NCBI GenBank assembly: GCA_017645985.1
Contig: JAGCNK010000182.1
Coordinates: 1-13,512, forward strand
DNA from: Bacteroidales bacterium
GTDB lineage: Bacteria > Bacteroidota > Bacteroidia > Bacteroidales > UBA3824
Direction: 5' to 3'
Length of the DNA stretch: 13,512 nucleotides
Each line of letters starts with the position of its first letter. The stretch's first letter is position 1. Of the stretch, positions 6,247-13,362 are shown piece by piece. The notes beneath the pieces are model-generated. The model ran no database searches, had not been told where the DNA came from, and was given only the letters and a program-made list of their open reading frames with translations. The position numbers and the translations under genes were made by a program.

Positions 6247-7446
6247 TTATTTGTCGATTTCGAGAAAACAGCCGTCGCCGTAGCTCAGAAATCTGAAATC
6301 ATTGTCTAACGCATAGTTGTAGATGTTTTTCCAAGCGTTGCCCACCGCCGCCGACACTAATAATAAAAGTGTGCTTTCGGGTTGGTGAAAGTTGGTGATG
6401 ATGTTGTTGACCACACGGTAGCGGTATCCGGGACAGATCATTATGCCGGTACTTCCTTTGTAAGTGTCTGTGTTGTTGTTGTCTAAGTATTTGATGATGG
6501 CGTCGAGCGCAGTTTCCAAATCAGTTTCCTGAGCCATATAGTAGCATTCCCATTGGGCAAGGCTGTCGCATCCGGCATTGTCTAACATCTTGACTCCTAG
6601 CCAGTAGAGACTTTCCAACGTGCGCACCGAAGTAGTGCCTACGGCTGTTATCCTGCCTTTGTGGGCAATAATGTCGAGCAGCAGCTGTTTATTCACCGAA
6701 AAAAACTCGCGGTGCATCTCGTGCTCGCCTACGGTGGGAGTCTTAACGGGTTTGAACGTGCCTGCGCCCACGTGTAGCGTGAGTTCTCCTATCTGAGTGT
6801 CAAGGCTTTGCATCAGCGACTGGGTAAAATGAAGTCCCGCTGTGGGTGCTGCCACCGAACCTTTGAAATGCGAGTATACAGTTTGGTAGTCTTCATTGTC
6901 TGATTCCTCGGCTTTTCTATTTAAATAAGGTGGGATAGGAATGCTGCCCGCCGCGTCGATTACCTCTGAGAACGAGTAGCCGCCTGTCCACGAGAATTTT
7001 GCAACAATCTCGCCACCAGATACTTCTATCTTTTGAGCAGTGAGCACAGTCTCGCCGTCTTGGCAGGGAATTGTACGGGTAAGGTCGAAATTTTTCCAGC
7101 GTTTGAGGTTTCCGGCAAGGCAGCGCCACATGCAGCTCTCCCTTGACGCAAAATTGGTGTCGTAGTCGGCAGGCGTGTGGGGTTCAAGGCAGAAAATCTC
7201 TATCCTTGCTCCGTTTTGGGTAAAAAATTCAAGACGTGCCGGTATCACCTTTGTATTGTTAACAATCATCATTCCGTCTTTGGGCAGAAGGCTTCCTATG
7301 TTTGAAAAAATAGTTTCAGAAATCTGTTTGTCTTTGTATACCAACAGTTTGCATTTTTCACGCTCTTTGAGTGGAAATTTTGCAATACGGTCGTCGGGCA
7401 GGTTGTAGTTGTAGTCCGAAATTGGAATATCGCCGATAGCGTTCAT
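6247..7446 (-). CDS. queA: S-adenosylmethionine:tRNA ribosyltransferase-isomerase QueA (399 aa)
   Basis: QueA moves the ribosyl part of S-adenosylmethionine onto 7-aminomethyl-7-deazaguanine in the wobble position of tRNA Asp, Asn, His and Tyr, making epoxyqueuosine, the penultimate step of queuosine synthesis in the cytoplasm. The sequence shows the family signatures in order: YNLPDDRIAKFPL near the N-terminus, MIVNNTKVIPARL near residue 60, AAPTAGLHFT near 200, LHVGAGTFKPV near 225, TAVGTTSVRTLES near 265, and TNFHQPESTLLLLVSA near 355. The length is slightly above the usual 340-360 residues, as in Bacteroidota versions. The ATG at 7446 is chosen because only a short stretch precedes the conserved LPDDRI motif. 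No other queuosine gene is visible here. The gene is divergent from the DUF2027-Smr gene, sharing a 155-base regulatory gap. I see no preQ1 riboswitch in its leader. Confidence 0.96.
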   Translation of the reverse strand: MNAIGDIPISDYNYNLPDDRIAKFPLKEREKCKLLVYKDKQISETIFSNIGSLLPKDGMMIVNNTKVIPARLEFFTQNGARIEIFCLEPHTPADYDTNFASRESCMWRCLAGNLKRWKNFDLTRTIPCQDGETVLTAQKIEVSGGEIVAKFSWTGGYSFSEVIDAAGSIPIPPYLNRKAEESDNEDYQTVYSHFKGSVAAPTAGLHFTQSLMQSLDTQIGELTLHVGAGTFKPVKTPTVGEHEMHREFFSVNKQLLLDIIAHKGRITAVGTTSVRTLESLYWLGVKMLDNAGCDSLAQWECYYMAQETDLETALDAIIKYLDNNNTDTYKGSTGIMICPGYRYRVVNNIITNFHQPESTLLLLVSAAVGNAWKNIYNYALDNDFRFLSYGDGCFLEIDK

Positions 7447-7474
7447 TTTTTTTATTCAGTTATAATTATTTATA

Positions 7475-7482
7475 CAATCGTA
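7475..7482 (-). promoter_or_regulatory. Candidate -7 box for queA (one mismatch)
   Basis: The minus strand reads TACGATTG, one base away from TAnnTTTG, placed 28 bases upstream of the queA ATG. An alternative TAAAATTTG, with one extra spacer base, lies at 7517-7525. Neither is perfect, so the true start of the queA transcript is uncertain. Confidence 0.35.
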
Positions 7483-7531
7483 ATTTATTGATAGTCAGAT
7501 ATTAAAAATGCTCTGACAAATTTTAACAATC

Positions 7532-7554
7532 TTTATGCCGTATTAGGGCATAAA
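7532..7554. repeat. Inverted repeat, possible operator in the queA / Smr-gene divergent region
   Basis: TTTATGCC at 7532-7539 and GGCATAAA at 7547-7554 are perfect 8-base inverted arms around a 7-base centre (GTATTAG). The repeat ends 16 bases before the -7 box of the Smr gene and so covers its -33 region, a usual place for an operator. It could also be a transcribed hairpin, but it has no U-tract on the plus strand. No cognate regulator gene is in the window. Confidence 0.5.
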
Positions 7555-7570
7555 AGTTCGCAAAAATAAT

Positions 7571-7578
7571 TAACTTTG
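7571..7578 (+). promoter_or_regulatory. Bacteroidota -7 box driving the DUF2027-Smr gene
   Basis: The sequence TAACTTTG matches TAnnTTTG exactly. Transcription would begin near 7584, giving a leader of about 18 bases before the ATG at 7602. The -33 region is occupied by one arm of the inverted repeat 7532-7554 rather than by a clear TTTG. Confidence 0.7.
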
Positions 7579-7601
7579 CGCATCTTAAAAGCAAAAATGT
7601 A

Positions 7602-8648
7602 ATGAAATTTAAAAAAGGCGACAAAGTTCGTTTCCTGAACGAAAACGACCACGGCACAGTATCACGTGTATTAGAAAACGGCACAATCATGGTGCTCAAC
7701 AGCGATGACTTCGAGGTTCCTGCACGCGCAGCCGACCTTATCCTCGACCTGCCTATGACACCTCAGCGCAATTCGCAGCCCGAACCCGAAAAACCTGCGC
7801 CCAAGCCGCAGACCACCCAGTCGAAAAATCAGCCAAAGGAACGTAAGTTTGTGGATATCAACGCCGACCACAAAGATGACGACGTGTTTGAGATTCTGTC
7901 GGCATTTGTGCCCTCCGACCCAAGCAAGCCAGAGGAGTGCGACCTCGACCTCTATCTTATCAACGACAGTCCTTACCAGCTGGCATACAACTACATAAAG
8001 CCCGTGGGACAAGCCTTTGCAATGCATACAGGCATTTTGGAGTCCGACACCAAAGAGTTTTTGGAGACCATTCCGCGTATGGATATCACCAAAATTACTT
8101 TCATTAAATTTCAGATTCTCTTTGCCAAAAACGGTTTTGGCAAAATACTTGCTCCTCAGGAATGTGAGGTTAAGATACACGCTGCCAAGTTTTTCCAGCA
8201 GGGATATTACAAGAGCAACGACTTTTTCGACGAGAAAGCCGTGGTGGCATCGCTCTACACCAATTCGCCTATCGCAGATGCGGTTAAGACATTGACGGAT
8301 AACAAAGTACAACACAAAGACACCGCCGAACCCGCACCCAAAAAACAGTCAAAGCCCCAGGGCGACAAGGAGGTTGTAGACCTTCACATGGTGGAGCTGA
8401 TTGACGACGAACGCGGTATGACTCCCAAAGAAATGCTTGACTATCAGATGGATGTATTTTACAAAAAGATGGACGAATGCATCAAGAATCCGCATATAAA
8501 AAAGGTGGTTTTCATACACGGCAAAGGCAACGGCACGTTAAAATTAGAAATAAGAAAGCAACTTGACCGCAAGTATCGCCGTTATACATACCAGGATGCG
8601 TCTTTTGAGGAGTACGGAGGAGGGGCAACACTCGTTTATGTGAAATAA
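7602..8648 (+). CDS. DUF2027 and Smr domain protein (348 aa)
   Basis: The N-terminus, MKFKKGDKVRFLNENDHGTV to about residue 50, is a small SH3-like barrel as in the DUF2027 proteins of Bacteroidota. A Pro/Gln/Lys-rich linker (about 53-85) leads to a central beta-rich domain (about 95-215). After a second charged linker, the C-terminal Smr domain (about 256-348) shows its three motifs: VDLHMVEL with Asp260 and His262, HGKGNG from His306, and GGGATLVYVK at the end. Smr domains bind branched or other nucleic acids, and several have endonuclease or nicking activity (MutS2 C-terminus, stand-alone Smr). This protein lacks any MutS part. It is probably cytoplasmic, with no signal peptide. The start is the ATG at 7602. 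Five bases upstream an ATG-TAA pair overlaps it (ATGTAATG), so the gene may start by re-initiation. Nucleic-acid substrate and role are unknown. Confidence 0.9.
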   Translation: MKFKKGDKVRFLNENDHGTVSRVLENGTIMVLNSDDFEVPARAADLILDLPMTPQRNSQPEPEKPAPKPQTTQSKNQPKERKFVDINADHKDDDVFEILSAFVPSDPSKPEECDLDLYLINDSPYQLAYNYIKPVGQAFAMHTGILESDTKEFLETIPRMDITKITFIKFQILFAKNGFGKILAPQECEVKIHAAKFFQQGYYKSNDFFDEKAVVASLYTNSPIADAVKTLTDNKVQHKDTAEPAPKKQSKPQGDKEVVDLHMVELIDDERGMTPKEMLDYQMDVFYKKMDECIKNPHIKKVVFIHGKGNGTLKLEIRKQLDRKYRRYTYQDASFEEYGGGATLVYVK

Positions 8649-8707
8649 AAATTGCCGCAAACCCAAAAAATTACTCAAAAAAAGTTTACAAATAGATTTT
8701 TAATCAT

Positions 8708-8715
8708 TACATTTG
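8708..8715 (+). promoter_or_regulatory. Bacteroidota -7 box driving the lipoprotein/ABC transporter operon
   Basis: The sequence TACATTTG matches TAnnTTTG exactly, with a weak -33-like GTTTA at 8684-8688, about 19 bases upstream. Transcription would begin near 8721. This leaves a leader of about 28 bases to the ATG at 8750 and rules against translation from the earlier in-frame ATG at 8720. I see no other TAnnTTTG box in the short gaps of the downstream genes. Confidence 0.65.
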
Positions 8716-8749
8716 CTAAATGTTTCTACCAACGATAACAACGAAAGAG

Positions 8750-9679
8750 ATGAAACGGTTAATTACTAATATTATAACTCCGGCGCTGTGCTGTATCGCC
8801 TTGCAGTACTGCACGCCCGTCAACAACAACAACAACGGAGAAGGACAGACCAGTGTCAGCAGCCCGGCATCAACTCCCACCGAGATGCTCGACCCCAACC
8901 ATGGCGCGCTCGTTAAGTTCAACGACAGGCTGTTCAGTGTTCCTTCGCCCATACAGCTCGCCAAGGTGATTCAGGAGATACACCTGCCTTACAACAAGGA
9001 CCTGCTCAACGACGTAAACAAGTACCAGAGCTACACCACATCATTCAAACAGGCTCTCAACGTGGGCATCTACGGTGCCAACCTAGGATATATCAATGTG
9101 TTTGAGCAGCTTCCCGACGCCGCAGCGTATTTCGCCGCCATCCGCGGACTGAGCCAGGAGCTCGGCATCATGAACTCATTCAACGAGGAGACTATGAAAC
9201 GTATCGAGCGCAACAACGGCAACAAGGATTCGCTCCTTTACATAGCCTCCATAATGTACCGCGAATCCGACCAGTACCTTTTGAACGCCGAACGCAACGA
9301 AACCGGCGCGCTCATCATTGCAGGTGGCTGGGTAGAAGGCCTTTATCTCTTGACCCATATCCAACCCGCCGGCGAGGTAAAACCCGAAATCAAGGATCTT
9401 ATCGGACAGCAGAAGTCTTCGCTCAACAACCTTATCGAAATACTTCGTCCGCACTACGGCAAAGTGTCAAACGATTACGACTCTTTTCTTGAAAAACTTG
9501 CCGAATTTGCAGCCATTTTCGACGATGTTGACGTAAAATACACCTACAAGTCGGCAAAAACCGACGAACAGGCCAAGATAACATACGTCGACTGCCAAAC
9601 CGAGACTCTAATCGACCAGCAGCATATCGAAACAATATCGCGCAAAATCGAGAAACTTAGAAACGAAATCACCGAATAA
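8750..9679 (+). CDS. Putative lipoprotein, first gene of the ABC transporter operon (309 aa)
   Basis: The protein starts MKRLITNIITPALCCIALQYC. Cys21 is the probable lipidated residue, followed by an Asn/Gly/Ser-rich flexible stretch to about residue 45. The rest (about 55-309) is predicted mostly helical, with long amphipathic segments such as LAKVIQEIHLPYNKDLLNDV and ETISRKIEKLRNEITE at the end. I recognise no family or catalytic motif. I chose the ATG at 8750 over 8720 because it starts at the signal peptide and because 8720 sits almost on the predicted transcription start. The next gene begins 32 bases after the stop, on the same strand, and leads into the ABC transporter. This protein is therefore likely an envelope partner of that transporter, anchored in the inner leaflet of the outer membrane or the outer leaflet of the inner membrane. 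The role is inferred from position only. Confidence 0.85.
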   Translation: MKRLITNIITPALCCIALQYCTPVNNNNNGEGQTSVSSPASTPTEMLDPNHGALVKFNDRLFSVPSPIQLAKVIQEIHLPYNKDLLNDVNKYQSYTTSFKQALNVGIYGANLGYINVFEQLPDAAAYFAAIRGLSQELGIMNSFNEETMKRIERNNGNKDSLLYIASIMYRESDQYLLNAERNETGALIIAGGWVEGLYLLTHIQPAGEVKPEIKDLIGQQKSSLNNLIEILRPHYGKVSNDYDSFLEKLAEFAAIFDDVDVKYTYKSAKTDEQAKITYVDCQTETLIDQQHIETISRKIEKLRNEITE

Positions 9680-9711
9680 CAGATTTGAAAACAGAACTAA
9701 AATTGATTGAA

Positions 9712-10134
9712 ATGAGAAAATCGCTGATTATTACTATATTGCTTACATTGTCGGTGTTCGGATTCCACGATGCCGACGCACAAGCCGACACCTTGATAAA
9801 TTTCTGTGCCCAGCACATTCCTTCGTCGTACATCAGCGACGGTCAGGTGTATCAGACTGCAATTTCCAAAGACGAAACCGCAGAGTTTCACGTAACCTTC
9901 TATGGCGGAACCACATATCGCGTGGCTGCTTGCAGCGGTCTTACCGACGGCAACCTCCTCTTCTTTGTACGCGACAACGATGGAAACGAGATTTTTGCCA
10001 ATATCGACCACAAGAACGCTCCTTATTGGGATTTCCAGTTTGCTTCCACTGTTGACTGCACCATAGAGGCTATGCTCGACGACTACGCTCCTGAATCGGG
10101 GTTCGCTATTCTCTTAATAGGTTTCAAAAACTAA
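9712..10134 (+). CDS. Small secreted beta-rich protein of unknown function (140 aa)
   Basis: A signal peptide (MRKSLIITILLTLSVFGFHDADA, type I cleavage likely after residue 23) precedes a domain of about 115 residues rich in beta strands. The pattern AEFHVTFYGGTTYRVAACSG, LLFFVRDNDGNEIFAN, DFQFASTVDCTIEAML and FAILLIGFKN recalls the jelly-roll of bacterial pre-peptidase C-terminal (PPC-like) domains, but this is a visual resemblance only. No catalytic motif is seen. The mature protein would have three Cys (NFCAQH, AACSG, VDCTI). The ATG at 9712 is used because it opens the signal peptide; an upstream in-frame TTG at 9685 would add nine charged residues before it. It lies 32 bases after the lipoprotein gene and 31 before the ABC transporter gene, so it is probably an extracytoplasmic component of the same system. 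Confidence 0.82.
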   Translation: MRKSLIITILLTLSVFGFHDADAQADTLINFCAQHIPSSYISDGQVYQTAISKDETAEFHVTFYGGTTYRVAACSGLTDGNLLFFVRDNDGNEIFANIDHKNAPYWDFQFASTVDCTIEAMLDDYAPESGFAILLIGFKN

Positions 10135-10165
10135 TATTCAATTACTTAGATATTATTTCCGCATT

Positions 10166-13100
10166 ATGAGTGAGAGTATCTTAAAAGCGTTAATGCAGCT
10201 ATTTGCAATAATTGCCGCATCAAAGGCTCAGGCGGAACAGAATAATATTGTCGAAACTTTTCTACGGCACGAACTGTCGTCGGAACTCGTCGACGAGTAT
10301 ATGAACGTCTACAACGGGTTCTACAACCAGTACCGTGGCAAGCAGACCAACGACAGCAAGAAGAAAAAAGCCTTATCGGTAAGCAGCACCAAGATTCTGG
10401 TTATCTGCAACGTTATCAACAAGGAACTTGTTCAGCGGCAGAAGATTATCGTGCTGGTTCGTCTGTTGGAGTTTATCAGTAGCGACCGCAACGACGAGGT
10501 GTCGCAGCAGGAGCTCGAGTTTGTGGAGACTGTGGCCGAGAACATCTTTATTCCCGACGAGGAGTACAGGGCTATTCTCGACTTCGTGTTCAACTCGTCG
10601 CACAAGCTGCCCGAAGGCGACAATATTTTGCTCGTAGACAACAACCACACGTCGCCCAGCGACCAGCTGAAACATATCTACAGCGAAAACCTCACTGGAC
10701 GCATCATCGTGTTCGCCGTCAAGTCGGTGAATATGTACCTGTTTGTGTTCCAGGGTATTAAGGAACTTATCCTCAACGGTCAGGTGCTTAATCCAAACCG
10801 TGTGCATGTGCTTTCGGCAGGCTCGTCGATTCGTGGCGGCAAGATTAAGCCTATATATTACAGCGACATAGTTTCCACATACAACTACGACAAGACCAAG
10901 GCGAATATCGTTTTTGAGGTCAACCGTCTGGAATACAAGTTTAACAACGGCGCAGTGGGTCTCCACAGTATGAGCTTCCTCGAAAAGAGCGGCAAGATTG
11001 TGGGCATTATGGGTGCGTCGGGCGCAGGCAAGACAACATTGCTCAATGTGCTCAACGGCAACCTGAAACCATCGTCGGGCGAGGTGCTTGTCAACGGTAT
11101 CAACGTGCACCGCAACAAGGGCGAGCTCGACGGACTTATCGGATACGTGTCGCAAGACGACCTTTTGATTGAGGAACTCACTGTATTTCAGAATCTTTAT
11201 TACAGCGCAAAGCAGTGTTTCGACAATTATTCGCATTTTCAGCTCTACCGCACGGTGCTCAAGATGCTCAAGAACCTCGGACTCTACGAAATCCGCAACA
11301 TGCGCGTGGGCAATCCCCTCAACAAGCGTATCAGCGGCGGACAGCGCAAACGTCTCAACATAGCACTCGAACTTATCCGCGAACCATCCATCCTGTTTTT
11401 GGACGAACCTACTTCGGGTCTCTCTTCGCGCGATTCCGAAAATATTTTAGACTTGCTCAAGGAGCTTACCATCAAGGGCAAACTCGTGTTTGTGGTTATC
11501 CATCAGCCCTCGAGCGAGATTTTCAAGATGTTCGACCGTCTTATAATTCTCGACACCGGAGGTTACCTCATTTATACAGGTGACCCTGTTGAGAGCATAT
11601 CATATTTCAAGAGCAAAATCCGTCAGGCCAACTGGAACGACAGCGAATGCCCCGTCTGCGGTAATGTCAACTCCGAGCAGATTTTCAACATCGTGGAGAG
11701 CCGCATCGTCGACGAGTATGGCAACGCCACGCAAACCCGCAAGATTTCGCCCAAGGAGTGGTGCGACTATTTCAACGAGGAAACCGGCAAGGAACGGAAG
11801 CACTCGGTGCTTGTGAAGCGTCTGCCCGAAATCAATTTCAAGATTCCGGGATTTTTCAAGCAGTTCTCCATCTTTGTGAAACGCGACGTGCTTGCCAAGC
11901 TCAGCAACGCGCAGTATATGCTTATCAACTTTTTGGAGGCTCCGTTGCTGGCGCTGTTGCTCACCTTTATAATTAAGTATCGCAATATTTCGCGCGACAA
12001 TCTCGACGGATACGTATTTCTCAACAACAGCAACCTGCCTGTTTATCTATTTATGGCGGTGATAGTGGCTCTCTTTGTGGGACTTACCGTGAGTGCGCAG
12101 GAGATTATCAAAGACCGGAAAATACTCAAACGGGAGGCGTTTCTTAACCTCAACAAGGGGGCGTATCTCTTGTCGAAAGTGGTGATATTGCTGTTTCTCT
12201 CTGCTTTCCAGGCATTTACGTTTGTGCTCATAGGCAATTCGGTACTCGAAATTCACGACCAGTATTTCAAGTATTGGCTTATGCTATTTGCCGTATGGGT
12301 GAATGCCAACATTATGGGTCTGAACATTTCGGACGGATTTAAAACTACGGTAACTATCTATATATTAATACCTTTCTTGATAATTCCGCAGATTATCCTC
12401 AGCGGCGTGCTTGTAAGTTTCGACAAGCTTAACCCCACAATTTCGAGTCCCGGCAAGATTCCGTTTTATGGCGAAATATTTATTGCCCGTTGGGCTTACG
12501 AGGGCTTGTCGGTGGAACAGTTTATCAACAACGAATACGAGCGTCCTCTCTACCAGTACGAGAAAGATATGCAGAACGCACTGATTAAGAGAGATTTCTG
12601 GCTTACCATACTCGACAACAAGCTCAACGCCTACGAGCGCAACAAGGACAATCCCGACCGCGCCGCCGACATCCGCAACGACTTGCTCACCATCCGCAAC
12701 GAGATAGCCAACGAGATGGAAGACAATCCTCAGGTGAAGCCCACTTTTGAGTTGGACAAGATTACGCCCGAGACCATGGACGACGGTCTGCTCAAACGTC
12801 TTAGGATTTATTTCGGACAACTTCGCTCGCTATATATCAAGCAGTTTAAGACAGCATCCAAAAATAAGGACGAGTATATCCAGCGTCAGCAGTCAACGCC
12901 CGAACTCAAGGAGCAGTATCTCGATCTCAAACGCCGTTACCACAACGACGCTCTTGCCGACTTTGTAACCAACAACCGTGAGACCGAGCGTGTAATAGAA
13001 TACAACAACCATCTTTACCAGAAGGCGTCGCCGATTTACCTCGACCCACGCAGCAAGTTTCTCCGTGCCCATTTCTACGCACCGCGCAAACGCCTGGGCA

Positions 13101-13333
13101 ACTACTATATAGAAACATACTGGCTAAATCTCGCCGTTATCTGGGGTATGAGTATTTTGCTCTATGTGCTTCTGTATTACGGAGTTCTGCGTAGGATACT
13201 CAATAGCAGCGAAAGCATCTCGCGCGACTACAAAGACAAGCACGAGGCCAAGATTAAGCAGAAGGGCAACGAGGCTTCGGTATCTAACCGCAAGCGCCGC
13301 CGCTCGTTCCAAGACCTCAGAATTTGGAGATAA
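10166..13333 (+). CDS. Multidomain ABCG-type ABC transporter with TerB-like N-terminal domain and large external loop (1055 aa)
   Basis: The order of parts is unusual. Residues about 1-145 are helical, with a TerB-like stretch (VRLLEFISSDRNDEVSQQEL). Residues about 176-235 are a beta-rich segment that might be FHA-like. Residues about 248-480 are the ATPase: Walker A GASGAGKTT (Lys289), Q-loop Gln330, signature ISGGQRKRLN (389-398), Walker B LFLDEPTSG (Asp413, Glu414) and His446. The signature and the ATPase-before-membrane order are those of the ABCG/eye-pigment family. A linker carries CPVC (Cys495, Cys498). An ABC-2 type membrane domain follows with helices near 585-606, 624-644, 671-691, 703-722 and 727-750. 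An external loop of about 235 residues (751-985) with charged coiled-coil character precedes the last helix at 986-1010 and a basic cytoplasmic tail. All ATPase motifs look intact. Substrate is unknown; export of a lipid, polymer or protein, or mechanical work on envelope partners, are the options. Confidence 0.92.
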   Translation: MSESILKALMQLFAIIAASKAQAEQNNIVETFLRHELSSELVDEYMNVYNGFYNQYRGKQTNDSKKKKALSVSSTKILVICNVINKELVQRQKIIVLVRLLEFISSDRNDEVSQQELEFVETVAENIFIPDEEYRAILDFVFNSSHKLPEGDNILLVDNNHTSPSDQLKHIYSENLTGRIIVFAVKSVNMYLFVFQGIKELILNGQVLNPNRVHVLSAGSSIRGGKIKPIYYSDIVSTYNYDKTKANIVFEVNRLEYKFNNGAVGLHSMSFLEKSGKIVGIMGASGAGKTTLLNVLNGNLKPSSGEVLVNGINVHRNKGELDGLIGYVSQDDLLIEELTVFQNLYYSAKQCFDNYSHFQLYRTVLKMLKNLGLYEIRNMRVGNPLNKRISGGQRKRLNIALELIREPSILFLDEPTSGLSSRDSENILDLLKELTIKGKLVFVVIHQPSSEIFKMFDRLIILDTGGYLIYTGDPVESISYFKSKIRQANWNDSECPVCGNVNSEQIFNIVESRIVDEYGNATQTRKISPKEWCDYFNEETGKERKHSVLVKRLPEINFKIPGFFKQFSIFVKRDVLAKLSNAQYMLINFLEAPLLALLLTFIIKYRNISRDNLDGYVFLNNSNLPVYLFMAVIVALFVGLTVSAQEIIKDRKILKREAFLNLNKGAYLLSKVVILLFLSAFQAFTFVLIGNSVLEIHDQYFKYWLMLFAVWVNANIMGLNISDGFKTTVTIYILIPFLIIPQIILSGVLVSFDKLNPTISSPGKIPFYGEIFIARWAYEGLSVEQFINNEYERPLYQYEKDMQNALIKRDFWLTILDNKLNAYERNKDNPDRAADIRNDLLTIRNEIANEMEDNPQVKPTFELDKITPETMDDGLLKRLRIYFGQLRSLYIKQFKTASKNKDEYIQRQQSTPELKEQYLDLKRRYHNDALADFVTNNRETERVIEYNNHLYQKASPIYLDPRSKFLRAHFYAPRKRLGNYYIETYWLNLAVIWGMSILLYVLLYYGVLRRILNSSESISRDYKDKHEAKIKQKGNEASVSNRKRRRSFQDLRIWR

Positions 13334-13362
13334 AAATTTATTATTATTTATATCATACTACA

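Noticed and set aside
7447..7601. preQ1 riboswitch in the queA leader
   Set aside because: I could not see the short C-rich hairpin and A-rich tail of the class I aptamer on the minus strand, and the leader from either candidate -7 box is too short or undefined.
8720..8749. Earlier ATG for the lipoprotein at 8750
   Set aside because: It would add MFLPTITTKE before the signal peptide and sits at the predicted transcription start, leaving no leader.
8821..8838. Short AAC triplet run as a phase-variable repeat
   Set aside because: Only about five units and in-frame (Asn linker after the lipidated Cys), so slippage would only change linker length.
9685..9711. TTG start for the small secreted protein
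   Set aside because: It would put nine residues, several charged, before a complete signal peptide; the ATG at 9712 is better.
10132..10155. TAATAT / ATATTA inverted repeat between the secreted-protein and transporter genes
   Set aside because: Only six A/T pairs, a long loop and no U-tract; expected by chance in AT-rich gaps.
10373..11236. 287-codon open frame on the minus strand inside the ABC transporter gene
   Set aside because: Antisense to the ATPase domain, whose motifs are unmistakable; composition is that of a mirror frame.
11648..11764. Complete zinc ribbon in the ABC transporter linker
   Set aside because: Only three Cys are present and no second CxxC or His pair is visible, so a classical ribbon is not supported; the CPVC is kept only as an observation.
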